Below are positions 18,336-26,401 of a DNA stretch of 47,423 nucleotides, piece after piece (the first letter of the stretch is position 1; every line of letters begins with the position of its first letter). Where the stretch lies: positions 1 through 47,423 of the forward strand of contig CANCLQ010000006.1 of assembly GCA_947378845.1 (NCBI GenBank), in the 5' to 3' direction. Origin of the DNA: Opitutia bacterium. Lineage in GTDB: Bacteria; Verrucomicrobiota; Verrucomicrobiia; Opitutales; UBA953. A program made the position numbers and the translations under genes. The notes beneath the pieces were generated by a model. That model ran no database searches and had not been told where the DNA came from. It was given only the letters and a program-made list of their open reading frames with translations.

Positions 18336-19474
18336 GTAGCTGTGGGCGTTGCGGTGCTACGACGAATCACATCGAGGATACCTTGGATTTCGTAATTACG
18401 AGTCGCACCCAACAGACCGAGGGCACGTCGTGCCTCTTGAATATCGTCTGGATGATTGCCGGGTGGCCATTCGGCCCAGGATTTTTCTGTTTCGAAACCA
18501 GAAGCTGAGAGCAATGGCATCAAAGCATTGATGCAGAGTGTGTCGGCGCGACCATCGGGAAAAACGCAGCCAAAGATTTCATCGAAGAGGCGACGACGTT
18601 GGCTGGCGATGGGGAGGACGGGTAGGTCTTTGGCCCAGTCTTTGAGGGCGTTTCGCCACGTTGGGTGGCGACGATTAAGTTCCAAATATTGAGCGAGGCG
18701 GCGATAGGGGTGTCCAGCAGGGCGCAGTCCGCGCAGGCGCCATCGACCACATTTTTCCATGTAGAGTGCATCAATGCCGAGAAGGATCATCTCTTCGGGA
18801 GTGTGAGCACGTGCGAGTTCGGACATTGGAGCGCGGTTGCCGCCGAGCCCTAGACATTCGACCACCATTTCGTGACACGTTTGTTCCCAGCCATTTTCTT
18901 TATAGCGAGCGCGGGCGAATTTTGTTTTCGAACGAAAGCGATGGAGTGCACGACGGCGGAGCCCGGGGATTAAATCGTCTTCGGCTTCGCGGACCTTGCG
19001 TGCGACATCACCAGCGCGACCGCGCAACTCGAGCAATGCATCTTCTTCTGCGATGTCTTCGAGGTCGCGTGGCAAGTAGGGCAGGAGAACGACCGTTTCA
19101 GGTTGGTGTCCGCTGGCGGTGGTGATGTTGCGGGTGCCAGGAAGAAGCACGGCGTGGAGAATGACGCCTGAGAAGTTGGAATCGCTGTCGTGACCATGCG
19201 CTTGCCAATCGGAATAGCGCAGATGGATTTCGATATCGCCGCGTAGGCGCTGGTTATTGATTACGATTTCGGCACCCAAGAAATCGGGCCCAGCACCACG
19301 ATTCCAATCTCCAGGGGACAGGATTTGGATCTCCTTGCCCTCGGTGCTGAGCATGGGCTGCATGATTTCTCCAGAAGCCCAGAGCCGTTGGATGGCGCGT
19401 TCGCCGATGGCAAATGGGCCATACGGCCCTTCGAGCTCTTCAACGCGATTACAGGTGGTCATGAAATAATTCAT
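18332..19474 (-). CDS. DUF2851 family protein
   Basis: 380 aa. Recognised from the N-terminal pattern typical of DUF2851: GLWASGE-like opening (RLWASGEIMQ), a LSPGDWNRGAGPDFLGAE motif, GDIEIHLRYSDWQAHGHD, and a VILHAVLL segment. The His/Asp/Glu-rich core resembles a metal-dependent nuclease-type active site, but no function is established for this family that I know of. The rest is Arg-rich helical sequence. Start ATG 19474 is assumed; ATG 19462 is also possible, and neither has a Shine-Dalgarno sequence. It converges on sufS with a 4-nt overlap and no terminator between them. Confidence 0.8.
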   Translation of the reverse strand: MNYFMTTCNRVEELEGPYGPFAIGERAIQRLWASGEIMQPMLSTEGKEIQILSPGDWNRGAGPDFLGAEIVINNQRLRGDIEIHLRYSDWQAHGHDSDSNFSGVILHAVLLPGTRNITTASGHQPETVVLLPYLPRDLEDIAEEDALLELRGRAGDVARKVREAEDDLIPGLRRRALHRFRSKTKFARARYKENGWEQTCHEMVVECLGLGGNRAPMSELARAHTPEEMILLGIDALYMEKCGRWRLRGLRPAGHPYRRLAQYLELNRRHPTWRNALKDWAKDLPVLPIASQRRRLFDEIFGCVFPDGRADTLCINALMPLLSASGFETEKSWAEWPPGNHPDDIQEARRALGLLGATRNYEIQGILDVIRRSTATPTAT

Positions 19475-19572
19475 GACCCATCGAATTAAGCACGGAAAAC
19501 TCTGAGATTACTCATGGGTAAACTACCGAATCGGCTTGAGGTAAAATCCACTCGGTGTTTCTTTGGTGGGAC

Positions 19573-19662
<90 letters not shown>

Positions 19663-19708
19663 AATTTTATATTATATCTTAAGAGGGATGAGAACCCGGG
19701 TTTGGTGA

Positions 19709-19763
19709 GCCGAAGGCGAACGGGTAATCCGCAGGATTGGGGCGCAGCCCTGAAGCGAAGCGC
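19709..19763. repeat. String of four mini-hairpins with 3-nt loops
   Basis: Read in order on +: GCC-GAA-GGC (19709-19717), AATCC-GCA-GGATT (19726-19738), GGGC-GCA-GCCC (19740-19750) and GCG-AAG-CGC (19755-19763). They lie between tRNA-Ser and the duplicated tRNA 3' end. No credible coding frame covers them. Function unknown; could be a degenerate mobile repeat or a processing signal. Confidence 0.55.
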
Positions 19764-19767
19764 AATC

Positions 19768-19791
19768 AATCCCTCTCTCTCTGCCAAATTT
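19768..19791 (+). repeat. Duplicated 3' end of tRNA-Ser (att-like direct repeat)
   Basis: These 24 bases match 19644-19667 (T loop end, acceptor strand, CCA and the following AAATTT) with one difference (C19658 to T19782). A direct repeat of a tRNA 3' end is what integrative elements leave as attL/attR, but only 124 bp separates the copies and no integrase is seen. It could equally be part of a repeat family derived from tRNA ends. An inverted 8-bp match, AGAGGGAT, lies at 19682-19689. Confidence 0.6.
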
Positions 19792-19835
19792 AATAAAGTT
19801 AGGGGGCAGGTTGGCAAGGGGGTGGATAAAGACAC

Positions 19836-19898
19836 GGACGGCGGCGGAGCGCCGTCCCTACCCATTACACGAAGGGCACGGCGCAGTCGTGCCGCTAC
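19836..19898 (+). repeat. Two REP-like palindromes in tandem
   Basis: First unit: GGACGGCG-GCGGAG-CGCCGTCC at 19836-19857 followed by CTACC. Second: GGCACG-GCGCAGT-CGTGCC at 19875-19893 followed by GCTAC. Both resemble units found at 21719-21825, 22654-22780, 22798-22877 and 39496-39602. They lie downstream of the GH29 gene (which reads leftward) and could also act as a terminator-like structure, though there is no T-tract. Together with the tRNA and its partial copy, this accounts for the whole non-coding stretch 19475-19904; a 117-codon minus-strand frame over it is not credible. Confidence 0.7.
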
Positions 19899-19904
19899 TT
19901 TACT

Positions 19905-21650
19905 TTATTCGGGGGAGTAGATTTGCCATTCGGCAATGCCTGGGGGCCCTAACTCACGTTTAATATAAAGCCTAATTTTTTGGACTGTGATGGCTGGAAA
20001 TTTGGCCTGATGACCGTGTCCGTTGGTCAGGGTCGAAAGCAGGGGTGTCCATCCTTTATCCGTCTCGATTTCTACTCGCAGTTCTTGTTTGTAGCGCGGC
20101 CAACGATCGGGCTCATCAACTGCCAGCGCATGAATTAAGGTCGGTTTACCTAAATCATATTCTAAATAGGCATTCTTATCATCAGCTGCTGCCTCCCAGT
20201 ATTGTGCAGCATCACCGTCTTGAGCAGCTGCTACGCGATTTTTAGGAGACTCGCTTGAAGCAATCAGTTTTTTATTAAACGAAGCGATGGGTTCAACTTT
20301 GGGCTCTTCGGCAACTTCGAGTTTAATCACCGTGGCAACGCTATCGGGTGCTTGCTTGGGTAATTGAATAATTGTGCCAGCAGAATTCTGTGTCGTCTCA
20401 AGTTGTTTACTTGAATCAATAAGCAGGGTCGTGCTCTTAATTTTACTGTGCAGTGGTAAGCGCAGTTCGCCGTTTTCTGGCCAGTTAAATACGTGGAGAT
20501 AAACGATCTGATTTTTTCGCGTAGCGGCACCCCAGGTAAGGAAGGGGAAAGGTCCGGCCGTCGTTCCATAAATGGATTCACCGTTTACCTTCAGCCACTG
20601 ACCCACATCGTTGAGTCGTTTGACGCTTTCAGCTGGAATTTCTCCTTCGGCTGTGGGTCCTACATTGAGCAGGAAGTTACCTCCTTTAGCGCAAATGGTG
20701 ATTAGCTTTTGAATGAGTTCAGGTGACGACTTCCAGTTTTGGTCTGCGGCATTGTAGCCCCAATGTTTATTCATCGTCATGCATGTTTCCCAGTCGCCCT
20801 TTAATCCGGTAGAAGGTACAAATTGTTCGGGAGTGGCGTAGTCGCCATAACCTCCGCCAAGGCGCAAGTTGGTCAGGATATTGGGACGAAGCTGTTTTAA
20901 CATTTTAGCAATCGGCTCGGCACGCGGTTTGTACATGTGGAGCGGCGTATCCCACCAAAGAATATCGATTGGATAGTTTGTCAGAATTTCACGTATCTGC
21001 GGGGTGGCTGTTTTTTCGAGATAAGAATCAAACGAGCCTTTTTGAGATTCGTCCCAGCCGTCTCCTTCTTTAAAGGACTTAATCGCACCACCGCGGTTAT
21101 TCCAATCTTGCGCGTGAGAATAGTAAAAACCGATTTTCAAATCTTGAGAGTGGGCGGCGTTGACTAGTGGACCCAAGAGATCTTTGCCGTATGCGGAGGC
21201 GTCCACGACATTCCATTTGCTCGCTTGCGATGGGAAGAGTGCAAACCCGTCGTGGTGTTTAGAGGTGATAACCATGTAACGCATACCAGCGTCTTTGGCG
21301 ATTTTCACCCATTGCTCGGGATTATATTTAACCGGATTAAATTTTTTGGCATAACCTTGGTACTCGGCTGCGGACATTTTGGTATTCCACATAATCCATT
21401 CACCGTAAGTATCGACGTCGCCATATTTTCCAGCGGGAACGGCGTAAACTCCCCAGTGGATAAATAATCCGAACTTGGCTTCGCGCCACCAGGCCATTCG
21501 CGCATCGTGTGCAGCTTGGGTTTCAGGTTCTACCGAATTTGTCCCACTCATGTCGACGGTCACACCTTCGTCGGCTCCCGTAGCGGGTTTTGCTTTTAAT
21601 TGCGGGTGCGAAATTAAACCAAGTATTACTATAAAGATTATTTTTCTCAT
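19905..21650 (-). CDS. Secreted alpha-L-fucosidase, GH29, with C-terminal discoidin-like domain
   Basis: 581 aa from ATG 21650, chosen because it begins a clear signal sequence (MRKIIFIVILGLISHPQLKA); the open frame extends 59 codons further upstream through a REPIN-like element, which is unlikely to be translated. GH29 features: WWREAKFGLFIHWGVYAVPAG (55-75), ITSKHHDGFALF (128-139), YYSHAQDWNN, and the nucleophile region IDILWWDTP (Asp234). A middle beta domain follows, then about 470-581 resembles an F5/8 type C (discoidin) carbohydrate-binding domain. It removes alpha-L-fucose from polysaccharides or glycans outside the cytoplasm; marine and freshwater Verrucomicrobia carry many such enzymes. 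No sulfatase or transporter partner is adjacent. Confidence 0.9.
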   Translation of the reverse strand: MRKIIFIVILGLISHPQLKAKPATGADEGVTVDMSGTNSVEPETQAAHDARMAWWREAKFGLFIHWGVYAVPAGKYGDVDTYGEWIMWNTKMSAAEYQGYAKKFNPVKYNPEQWVKIAKDAGMRYMVITSKHHDGFALFPSQASKWNVVDASAYGKDLLGPLVNAAHSQDLKIGFYYSHAQDWNNRGGAIKSFKEGDGWDESQKGSFDSYLEKTATPQIREILTNYPIDILWWDTPLHMYKPRAEPIAKMLKQLRPNILTNLRLGGGYGDYATPEQFVPSTGLKGDWETCMTMNKHWGYNAADQNWKSSPELIQKLITICAKGGNFLLNVGPTAEGEIPAESVKRLNDVGQWLKVNGESIYGTTAGPFPFLTWGAATRKNQIVYLHVFNWPENGELRLPLHSKIKSTTLLIDSSKQLETTQNSAGTIIQLPKQAPDSVATVIKLEVAEEPKVEPIASFNKKLIASSESPKNRVAAAQDGDAAQYWEAAADDKNAYLEYDLGKPTLIHALAVDEPDRWPRYKQELRVEIETDKGWTPLLSTLTNGHGHQAKFPAITVQKIRLYIKRELGPPGIAEWQIYSPE

Positions 21651-21718
21651 CGGCTGGTGGGGTGAGTTGGTTAAATCACGAATTTGGAAGCCCTCCATCT
21701 TTATTTCTGTACAGGGGT

Positions 21719-21825
21719 GGTAGGGGCGGCACTGCGTGACGCCCGTTGTCCGTATCGAGAATAGGATCTCGATTGAGGTTCGTATGTCGCGTGGCGAACG
21801 GGCACGACGCAGTCGTGCCCCTACC
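21719..21825. repeat. 107-bp REPIN-like element, copy 1
   Basis: It begins GGTAGGGGC and ends GCCCCTACC, with imperfect inverted ends (GGGCACGACGCAGTCGTGCC near the right end is a hairpin with GCA loop; the left end carries its degenerate inverse GGCACTGCGTGACGCC). It matches 39496-39602 over the full 107 bp with 7 differences by my count. It lies between the divergent starts of the GH29 gene and the glycosyltransferase-like gene. No transposase is encoded. Confidence 0.85.
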
Positions 21826-21869
21826 AAAGAATAGAATTTTGGCTGGAGTGGGGAGGGGAGGTGGGCACG

Positions 21870-22613
21870 ATGAGCGACCTGATGGCTACAATTCTTTGCA
21901 TGAAGTGGGGCACGAAGTATGGCCCGGAGTATGTGAATCGATTACACTCCATGGTGCAGCGCCACCTGACCATCCCTCATCGCTTTGTTTGTCTGACAGA
22001 TAATCGTGCTGGCCTGAATGAAGGCATCGAAACTTTTCCGATTCCCAGTCTGAAATTACCTGCGGGCGCTCCGGAACGTGGTTGGACGAAGTTGGTTTCT
22101 TTTTCGCCTGATTTGACCGCGGCAGGCGGACCTGAATTAAAAGGCGAGGTACTGTTTCTCGATATTGATATCGTGATTGTCGGAAACATGAACTCTTTCT
22201 TCGAGCAGCCCGGCGACTTTTTAATTATCCGTGATTGGCAGAAAGGTCACTACACAGGCAACTCATCCGTGTATCGTTGGACCGCTGGTCAGCATGCCGA
22301 TGTGATTGAATATTTTCGGAATCACTTGGACGAGGTTCGGAAGAAGCACCGCAATGAACAGGAGTATTTGACCGCGCAATTATCGGCCCACGGCAAGGTG
22401 AGCTACTGGCCCGAGACTTGGTGTCGGAGTTTCAAGCGTCACTGTGTGAAGTATTTTCCATTCTCATTTTTCCAAACGCCCACGATTCCAGAAGGCGCAA
22501 AGATTGTTGTGTTTCACGGCGTACCGAATCCGCCCGATGCATTGGTTGGTCGTAGTGGCAAGTGGTACCGTCGTGTATTGCCTACGCCTTGGATCGCAGA
22601 GAATTGGAAGTAG
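21870..22613 (+). CDS. Glycosyltransferase-like protein (DxD type)
   Basis: 247 aa from ATG 21870, supported by GGAGGT at 21857-21862, one of the few good Shine-Dalgarno sequences in the window; GTG 21861 and ATG 21882 are alternatives. The N-terminus ATILCMKWGTKYGPEYVNRL and PHRFVCLTDN resemble the opening strand and nucleotide-binding part of GT-A family 8-like transferases, and FLDIDIVIVGNM (about residues 103-114) provides the DxD metal-binding motif. A VVFHGVPNPPD segment near the end is common in uncharacterised relatives. No membrane segment. Donor and acceptor are unknown. It is bracketed by repeat elements on both sides, suggesting accessory status. Confidence 0.75.
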   Translation: MSDLMATILCMKWGTKYGPEYVNRLHSMVQRHLTIPHRFVCLTDNRAGLNEGIETFPIPSLKLPAGAPERGWTKLVSFSPDLTAAGGPELKGEVLFLDIDIVIVGNMNSFFEQPGDFLIIRDWQKGHYTGNSSVYRWTAGQHADVIEYFRNHLDEVRKKHRNEQEYLTAQLSAHGKVSYWPETWCRSFKRHCVKYFPFSFFQTPTIPEGAKIVVFHGVPNPPDALVGRSGKWYRRVLPTPWIAENWK

Positions 22614-22653
22614 GTTTAGGAGACAAGTGGGCACGTGGGCAAAGGCGTGAAAT

Positions 22654-22780
22654 GGGTAGGGCTCGTGCTCCGCGCGAGCCGTTCGTTTATAAGTTTAATA
22701 CATAAATGGGTCTTAGCTGAGAGCTGTTGAGTTGCGAAGTTGCGGTTTAGAACGGACGGCGGCGGAGCGCCGTCCCTACC
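22654..22780. repeat. REPIN-like element with GGAG-loop hairpins, copy A
   Basis: Left arm: GGGTAGGG then stem GGCTCGTGC-TCC-GCGCGAGCC (22660-22680, one T-G wobble). Right arm: GGACGGCG-GCGGAG-CGCCGTCC (22754-22775) then CTACC. The reverse complement of the left arm has the same plan as the right arm (stem, GGAG core, then CCCTACC), so the element is two inverted REP units with a spacer of about 70 bp. No coding frame of note lies inside. Confidence 0.75.
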
Positions 22781-22797
22781 AAATGCAGAATTGAGAT

Positions 22798-22877
22798 GGG
22801 TAGGGTTCGCGCTCCGCGCGAACCGAACGAGAACGAAATAAGATGCAGCGGACGCCGGCGGAGCGCCGTCCCTACCC
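22798..22877. repeat. REPIN-like element with GGAG-loop hairpins, copy B
   Basis: Left arm: GGGTAGGG with perfect stem GGTTCGCGC-TCC-GCGCGAACC (22804-22824). Right arm: GGACGCCG-GCGGAG-CGCCGTCC (22850-22871, one mismatch) followed by CTACCC. It is shorter than copy A because the spacer is about 25 bp. Compared with copy A, the left stem differs by a C-G to T-A pair exchange, so pairing is preserved. A remnant CGTGCCCCTAC follows at 22885-22895. Confidence 0.75.
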
Positions 22878-22896
22878 AAGACATCGTGCCCCTACT

Positions 22897-24312
22897 TTAC
22901 TTTTCTTCAGCCTCGTTTTCAGCTTCTTCCTTGGCTTTCGCCTGCGAGCTGAGAACGGGTTGGGCGAAGAGACGACCGTCGTGAAGTTTGGCGATGTAAC
23001 CTTCAGTAATTAAGAAATTAAGATCAGCGAGAATGCGTGCCTTCGCAGCGTCATCGGCCGCTTCGCCTCCGATGGAGAGCACGACGTCTTTGCTTTGTTG
23101 TCCCGAGGTCTTATCGAGCGAATCGAAAATCTTTTGCATCGAGTCGCTAAAGGTTGCTTGAGGGTCGCGGCACTTACGGCGAACGCCGCAAGCGTAGGTG
23201 ATGCCCTTGGAGCCCTTCTTATAAAGATGGAAGCCTTCTTTGCGGAGACGACCGCGGATACCGTTGGCCGTATCGAGAGGGAATTGACGCTGTAAATCGA
23301 GGGCGTAACGCACGCAGTCGCGCAATGGGCCTGGGGGCATCTCGGCGAGGAGTCGTCCAGGGAAGCGCACTTGATTGCGTGAAATCACGGTAGCGTCGCG
23401 ACGGAAGGCGAGGAGGAAGCCGCGGGCGGCATCGATCGATTCGAGGCGCTCTGGTTCACCTTCTTTGCGATCCTTTGGAGCGTACTCATTGCGACGTGAC
23501 ATGGATTTAACCCAGGCGTCGATGGCTTCTTGTTCGCGGATCATTTCGAGTCCGGCCTTGAAGCGTTCGAAAGGAACATTGGGGCAGTGACGCGAGTGAT
23601 GTTCGCGAAGGGCCTTTTGATAATTGTGGTGAGTCGGTGCGCCGAGGACGATGCCTGTCTGTGGACATTTAGCGACCATCTGGAAAACGCCTTTCGGTGC
23701 TTCGACTTCAACTTCGACGATGTCGAAGAATTTATCGAGGTGGCGCGACATCACGTGGCTGACGGCTTCAGCTTCGGTAAGGAAGGGTACGCTATCAGGT
23801 ACGGAAATTGAAAGTAGAGTCTCGGGATTTTTCTCAGCGTTGGCTGGCTTAATAACGATGGAGAGGCGGTCTTCTTTATCGAGAATCAGTTGAGCGATAC
23901 TGAAGAGCTCATAAGTGATGAGGCTCTTTTTCATCGCATCGCCTAGCAGTTCAAACTTCGCGTCATCAGGGAAAAAACCGGTGGAGACAACGAAAGCGGG
24001 TGGTGCGGGTTCTTCTTGGCGTTGGAAATTTCCGCGGTCTTCGCGCGAGGGGCCACGACGATCATCGCGACGAGGTCCACGATCATTACCTCGAGAATCA
24101 GAATGAGTATTCGGACCGCGTGAGGGGCCACGATTGCCGTCGCGACGTGGAGGACCTTTGCGATCGCCGCCTTCGCGACGTGGGCCACGTCCAGAGCTGA
24201 CATTTTCAGTCGGACCCGAGACCCATGATGGACCTAAACCTAGGAATGAAAGGTCCAGAGGGGATGAGGACTCTTTCTGGGAAGGGTTCTGGTCGGCCGA
24301 ATCGGGAGACAT
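22897..24312 (-). CDS. Unrecognised RG-rich protein with winged-helix-like C-terminus
   Basis: 471 aa; I do not recognise the family. Residues 1-40 are low complexity; 41-97 are very rich in Arg, Gly, Asp and Pro (GRGPRREGG, RGPSRGP, RGNDRGPRR), as in RGG-type RNA-binding tails. A globular part follows (about 105-400) with a Cys/His cluster AKCPQTG... HH... HH... RHC (Cys216, His228/229, His238/239, His242, Cys243) that could bind a metal. Residues about 424-452 (KARILADLNFLITEGYIAKLHDGRLFA) look like the last helix and wing of a winged helix. The end is Glu/Lys/Ala-rich. Nucleic-acid binding is inferred. A perfect inverted repeat lies 2 nt upstream of the ATG. It reads away from tRNA-Leu. 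Confidence 0.75.
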   Translation of the reverse strand: MSPDSADQNPSQKESSSPLDLSFLGLGPSWVSGPTENVSSGRGPRREGGDRKGPPRRDGNRGPSRGPNTHSDSRGNDRGPRRDDRRGPSREDRGNFQRQEEPAPPAFVVSTGFFPDDAKFELLGDAMKKSLITYELFSIAQLILDKEDRLSIVIKPANAEKNPETLLSISVPDSVPFLTEAEAVSHVMSRHLDKFFDIVEVEVEAPKGVFQMVAKCPQTGIVLGAPTHHNYQKALREHHSRHCPNVPFERFKAGLEMIREQEAIDAWVKSMSRRNEYAPKDRKEGEPERLESIDAARGFLLAFRRDATVISRNQVRFPGRLLAEMPPGPLRDCVRYALDLQRQFPLDTANGIRGRLRKEGFHLYKKGSKGITYACGVRRKCRDPQATFSDSMQKIFDSLDKTSGQQSKDVVLSIGGEAADDAAKARILADLNFLITEGYIAKLHDGRLFAQPVLSSQAKAKEEAENEAEEK

Positions 24313-24314
24313 TG

Positions 24315-24334
24315 CTTTCCCAGAGTTGGGAAAG
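24315..24334 (-). promoter_or_regulatory. 8-bp perfect inverted repeat abutting a start codon
   Basis: CTTTCCCA-GAGT-TGGGAAAG at 24315-24334 on +. On the minus strand it ends 2 nt before the ATG (24312) of the RG-rich gene, covering the place a ribosome-binding site would occupy. It could be an autoregulatory RNA hairpin or an operator for a dimeric repressor. Confidence 0.5.
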
Positions 24335-24417
24335 ATATCCTACTTGGCAAGCGTTGGCATTAGCGGTTTTTTCTTGCACCAACGCCCGGGCATGCAAGCG
24401 TCCACCTTCCTTCGATT

Positions 24418-24501
24418 GCTCAGGTGGTGGAATGGCAGACACGCATGATTGAGGTTCATGTGCCGTAAGGTGTCCGGGTTCAAGTCCCGGCCTGAGCACC
24501 A
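24418..24501 (+). tRNA. tRNA-Leu(GAG), CCA encoded
   Basis: Acceptor GCTCAGG pairs with CCTGAGC (24491-24497), discriminator A, encoded CCA 24499-24501. Anticodon arm CATGA-TTGAGGT-TCATG gives anticodon GAG. The type II variable arm and a T arm CCGGG-TTCAAGT-CCCGG are present. A strong terminator follows. Confidence 0.95.
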
Positions 24502-24510
24502 ATTTAAGGC

Positions 24511-24540
24511 AGGACTGGTTCTTACGGACCAGTCCTCTTT
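24511..24540 (+). terminator. Rho-independent terminator after tRNA-Leu(GAG)
   Basis: Perfect 9-bp stem AGGACTGGT (24511-24519) / ACCAGTCCT (24528-24536), loop of 8 nt, followed by CTTTA. The T-tract is short but the stem is stable. Confidence 0.75.
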
Positions 24541-24580
24541 AGTATTCCCTTAGAGGGGCACACTCGACAAAGATAAGTGC

Positions 24581-25879
24581 ATGGCGCCCAAGGGTAAAAT
24601 CAAGGTTCTCATTCTCGGATCGGGTGGACGTGAGCATGCACTCTTAAAGGTCTGCCTCCGTAGTCCGCGCGTCGCCGATGTCTTTGTGGCTCCAGGTAAT
24701 GGTGGTATGGCCATGGAGGCAAAATGTTATCCAGTAGATTTAAGTAAGCCTTCGTCGGTCCTCGATTTAGTTCAACGCGTTGAAGCTGACTTTGTAATTG
24801 TCGGTCCCGAGGTGCCACTCGCTCACGGTGTGGTGGATGCTTTGGAAGATGCGGATATCCCAACTTATGGTCCCTTGGCTGCAGGTGCGCGATTGGAAGC
24901 CAGCAAGGCGTTCAGCAAAGATTTTCTTTTTAGACATAAGATTCCGACAGCTGCGGCGGAAACCTTCCATCGTTTGTCTGATGCCTTGGCCTACGTGCGT
25001 AAACAGCCCGTACCGATTGTAATTAAAGCTTCGGGTTTAGCTGCGGGTAAGGGCGTTGTCATCGCAATGACGCATGCCGAAGCGGAAGAAGCACTGCGCG
25101 CGATGATGGAAACGAAAGTCTTTGGCGCTTCGGGTGACGAAGTTGTCATCGAAGAATTTATGCAAGGCGAGGAGGCCTCGATCATGCTCATGGTGTGTGG
25201 CGAAGAATATTTAATGTTACCTGCAAGTCAGGATCACAAACGCGTGGGCGAAGGTGATACTGGTTTGAATACGGGCGGTATGGGTGCGTATGCGCCGACG
25301 ACGGTGGTGACGCCCGAGGTCGAGCGTCGCCTTCGCGAAGAAATTATTGTGCCCACGCTACGCGGATTGAAGGCCGACGGCATTGATTATCGCGGAACAC
25401 TTTATGTCGGTATCATGGTGACATCGACTGGTCCGCGCGTGGTCGAATTTAATGTCCGCTTCGGTGATCCTGAATGTCAGGTCTTAATGCCGATGTTAGA
25501 AACGGACCCCGTTGAAATCATGGAGTCGATTGCGGCCGGAACTTTCCGTTCTTCATCGGTGAAATTGCGTGCCGGCTCGACGATTATTGTCGTCTTGGCA
25601 GCCGGCGGTTATCCGGGCGACATTCGCAAGGGCGATGTCATTGAATTGCCTACACAATTACCTGCAGGCGTAGATATCGTGCATAGCGGTACGCACCGTC
25701 TGTCGGATGGACGAATTGTGACGGCGGGTGGGCGCGTGTTGGGCGTTGTTGCCCATGGTGCTACTCTTAAGGAAGCGGTGGAAAAAGCCTACTCGGTCGT
25801 ACCGCAGGTTCGTTTTGAGGGCTGTCATTACCGCCGGGATATCGGGTACCGTCAGCTTCGTCGTGATGAAGGGGTTTGA
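24581..25879 (+). CDS. purD: Phosphoribosylamine-glycine ligase (GARS)
   Basis: 432 aa, single-domain GARS of normal length. N-terminal KVLILGSGGREHALL, FVAPGNGG, then ATP-grasp segments: KASGLAAGKGVV near 149-160, the GTGGMGAY-type motif (GGMGAYAPT near 232-240) and RFGDPECQVL near 300. It catalyses the second step of purine synthesis, joining glycine to phosphoribosylamine. No other pur genes are adjacent. No Shine-Dalgarno sequence precedes ATG 24581. Confidence 0.95.
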   Translation: MAPKGKIKVLILGSGGREHALLKVCLRSPRVADVFVAPGNGGMAMEAKCYPVDLSKPSSVLDLVQRVEADFVIVGPEVPLAHGVVDALEDADIPTYGPLAAGARLEASKAFSKDFLFRHKIPTAAAETFHRLSDALAYVRKQPVPIVIKASGLAAGKGVVIAMTHAEAEEALRAMMETKVFGASGDEVVIEEFMQGEEASIMLMVCGEEYLMLPASQDHKRVGEGDTGLNTGGMGAYAPTTVVTPEVERRLREEIIVPTLRGLKADGIDYRGTLYVGIMVTSTGPRVVEFNVRFGDPECQVLMPMLETDPVEIMESIAAGTFRSSSVKLRAGSTIIVVLAAGGYPGDIRKGDVIELPTQLPAGVDIVHSGTHRLSDGRIVTAGGRVLGVVAHGATLKEAVEKAYSVVPQVRFEGCHYRRDIGYRQLRRDEGV

Positions 25880-25921
25880 TTACGGATTGAACCCCCCAGT
25901 CGATTGGGCAACCATTTCACT

Positions 25922-26401
25922 ATGGAGCGCGACACCATAACCTTTGTCTGTACGGGCAATACCTGTCGCAGTCCGATGGCTGAGGCATTGTTGCGCGCGG
26001 CGTTGCAAAAGAGGGCGGGTGGGTTGGAAAAACTTAAAGTCGCATCGATGGGTCTGGCGGCACATCCGGGAGACGCCGCATCGACGAATTCAATTAAGGC
26101 CATGCAACGGATTGGTTTGGATATCAAAGAGCACCGCAGTCGTGGGCTGACTCAAGAAGACTTAGATCGGAGTTGCGTGATTTTCGGAATGACTCCTGGG
26201 CATCTTTCGGCCTTGGAACAGCGTTTTGAGTTTTTGCCGCCGCACGTGCTTTTACTGCGCGATGTTTTGCCTGAGGGAGTGAGTCGCGAAATCCCTGACC
26301 CCTTTGGCGGAAATTATCGCGTCTATGAAGAAAGTCGCGATTCCATGATTGAAGCCATTCCGCAGATACTCGAATTTCTTAAGAAGAATATTTTAACATG
26401 A
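25922..26401 (+). CDS. ywlE: Low-molecular-weight phosphatase, YwlE-like (probable protein-arginine phosphatase)
   Basis: 159 aa from ATG 25922; an in-frame TTG at 25904 is less likely. The P-loop at the N-terminus is CTGNTCRSPMAEALL (Cys10, Arg16), and the general acid Asp is in the IPDPFGG segment near the C-terminus. In Bacillus YwlE the loop is also CTGNTCR, where the second Thr (Thr14 here) is reported to give preference for phosphoarginine; ordinary tyrosine phosphatases have a bulkier residue there. The following genes rpiB and glyA are in the same order as in Bacillus subtilis (ywlE, ywlF, glyA nearby). The stop overlaps rpiB by ATGA. Substrate choice is an inference. Confidence 0.85.
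   Translation: MERDTITFVCTGNTCRSPMAEALLRAALQKRAGGLEKLKVASMGLAAHPGDAASTNSIKAMQRIGLDIKEHRSRGLTQEDLDRSCVIFGMTPGHLSALEQRFEFLPPHVLLLRDVLPEGVSREIPDPFGGNYRVYEESRDSMIEAIPQILEFLKKNILT

Noticed and set aside
21651..21827. 59-codon N-terminal extension of the fucosidase
   Set aside because: It translates the REPIN-like element; the internal ATG at 21650 starts a good signal peptide.
21719..22877. CRISPR array
   Set aside because: The repeats are palindromic, irregularly spaced and without unique spacers of constant length; no cas genes in the window.
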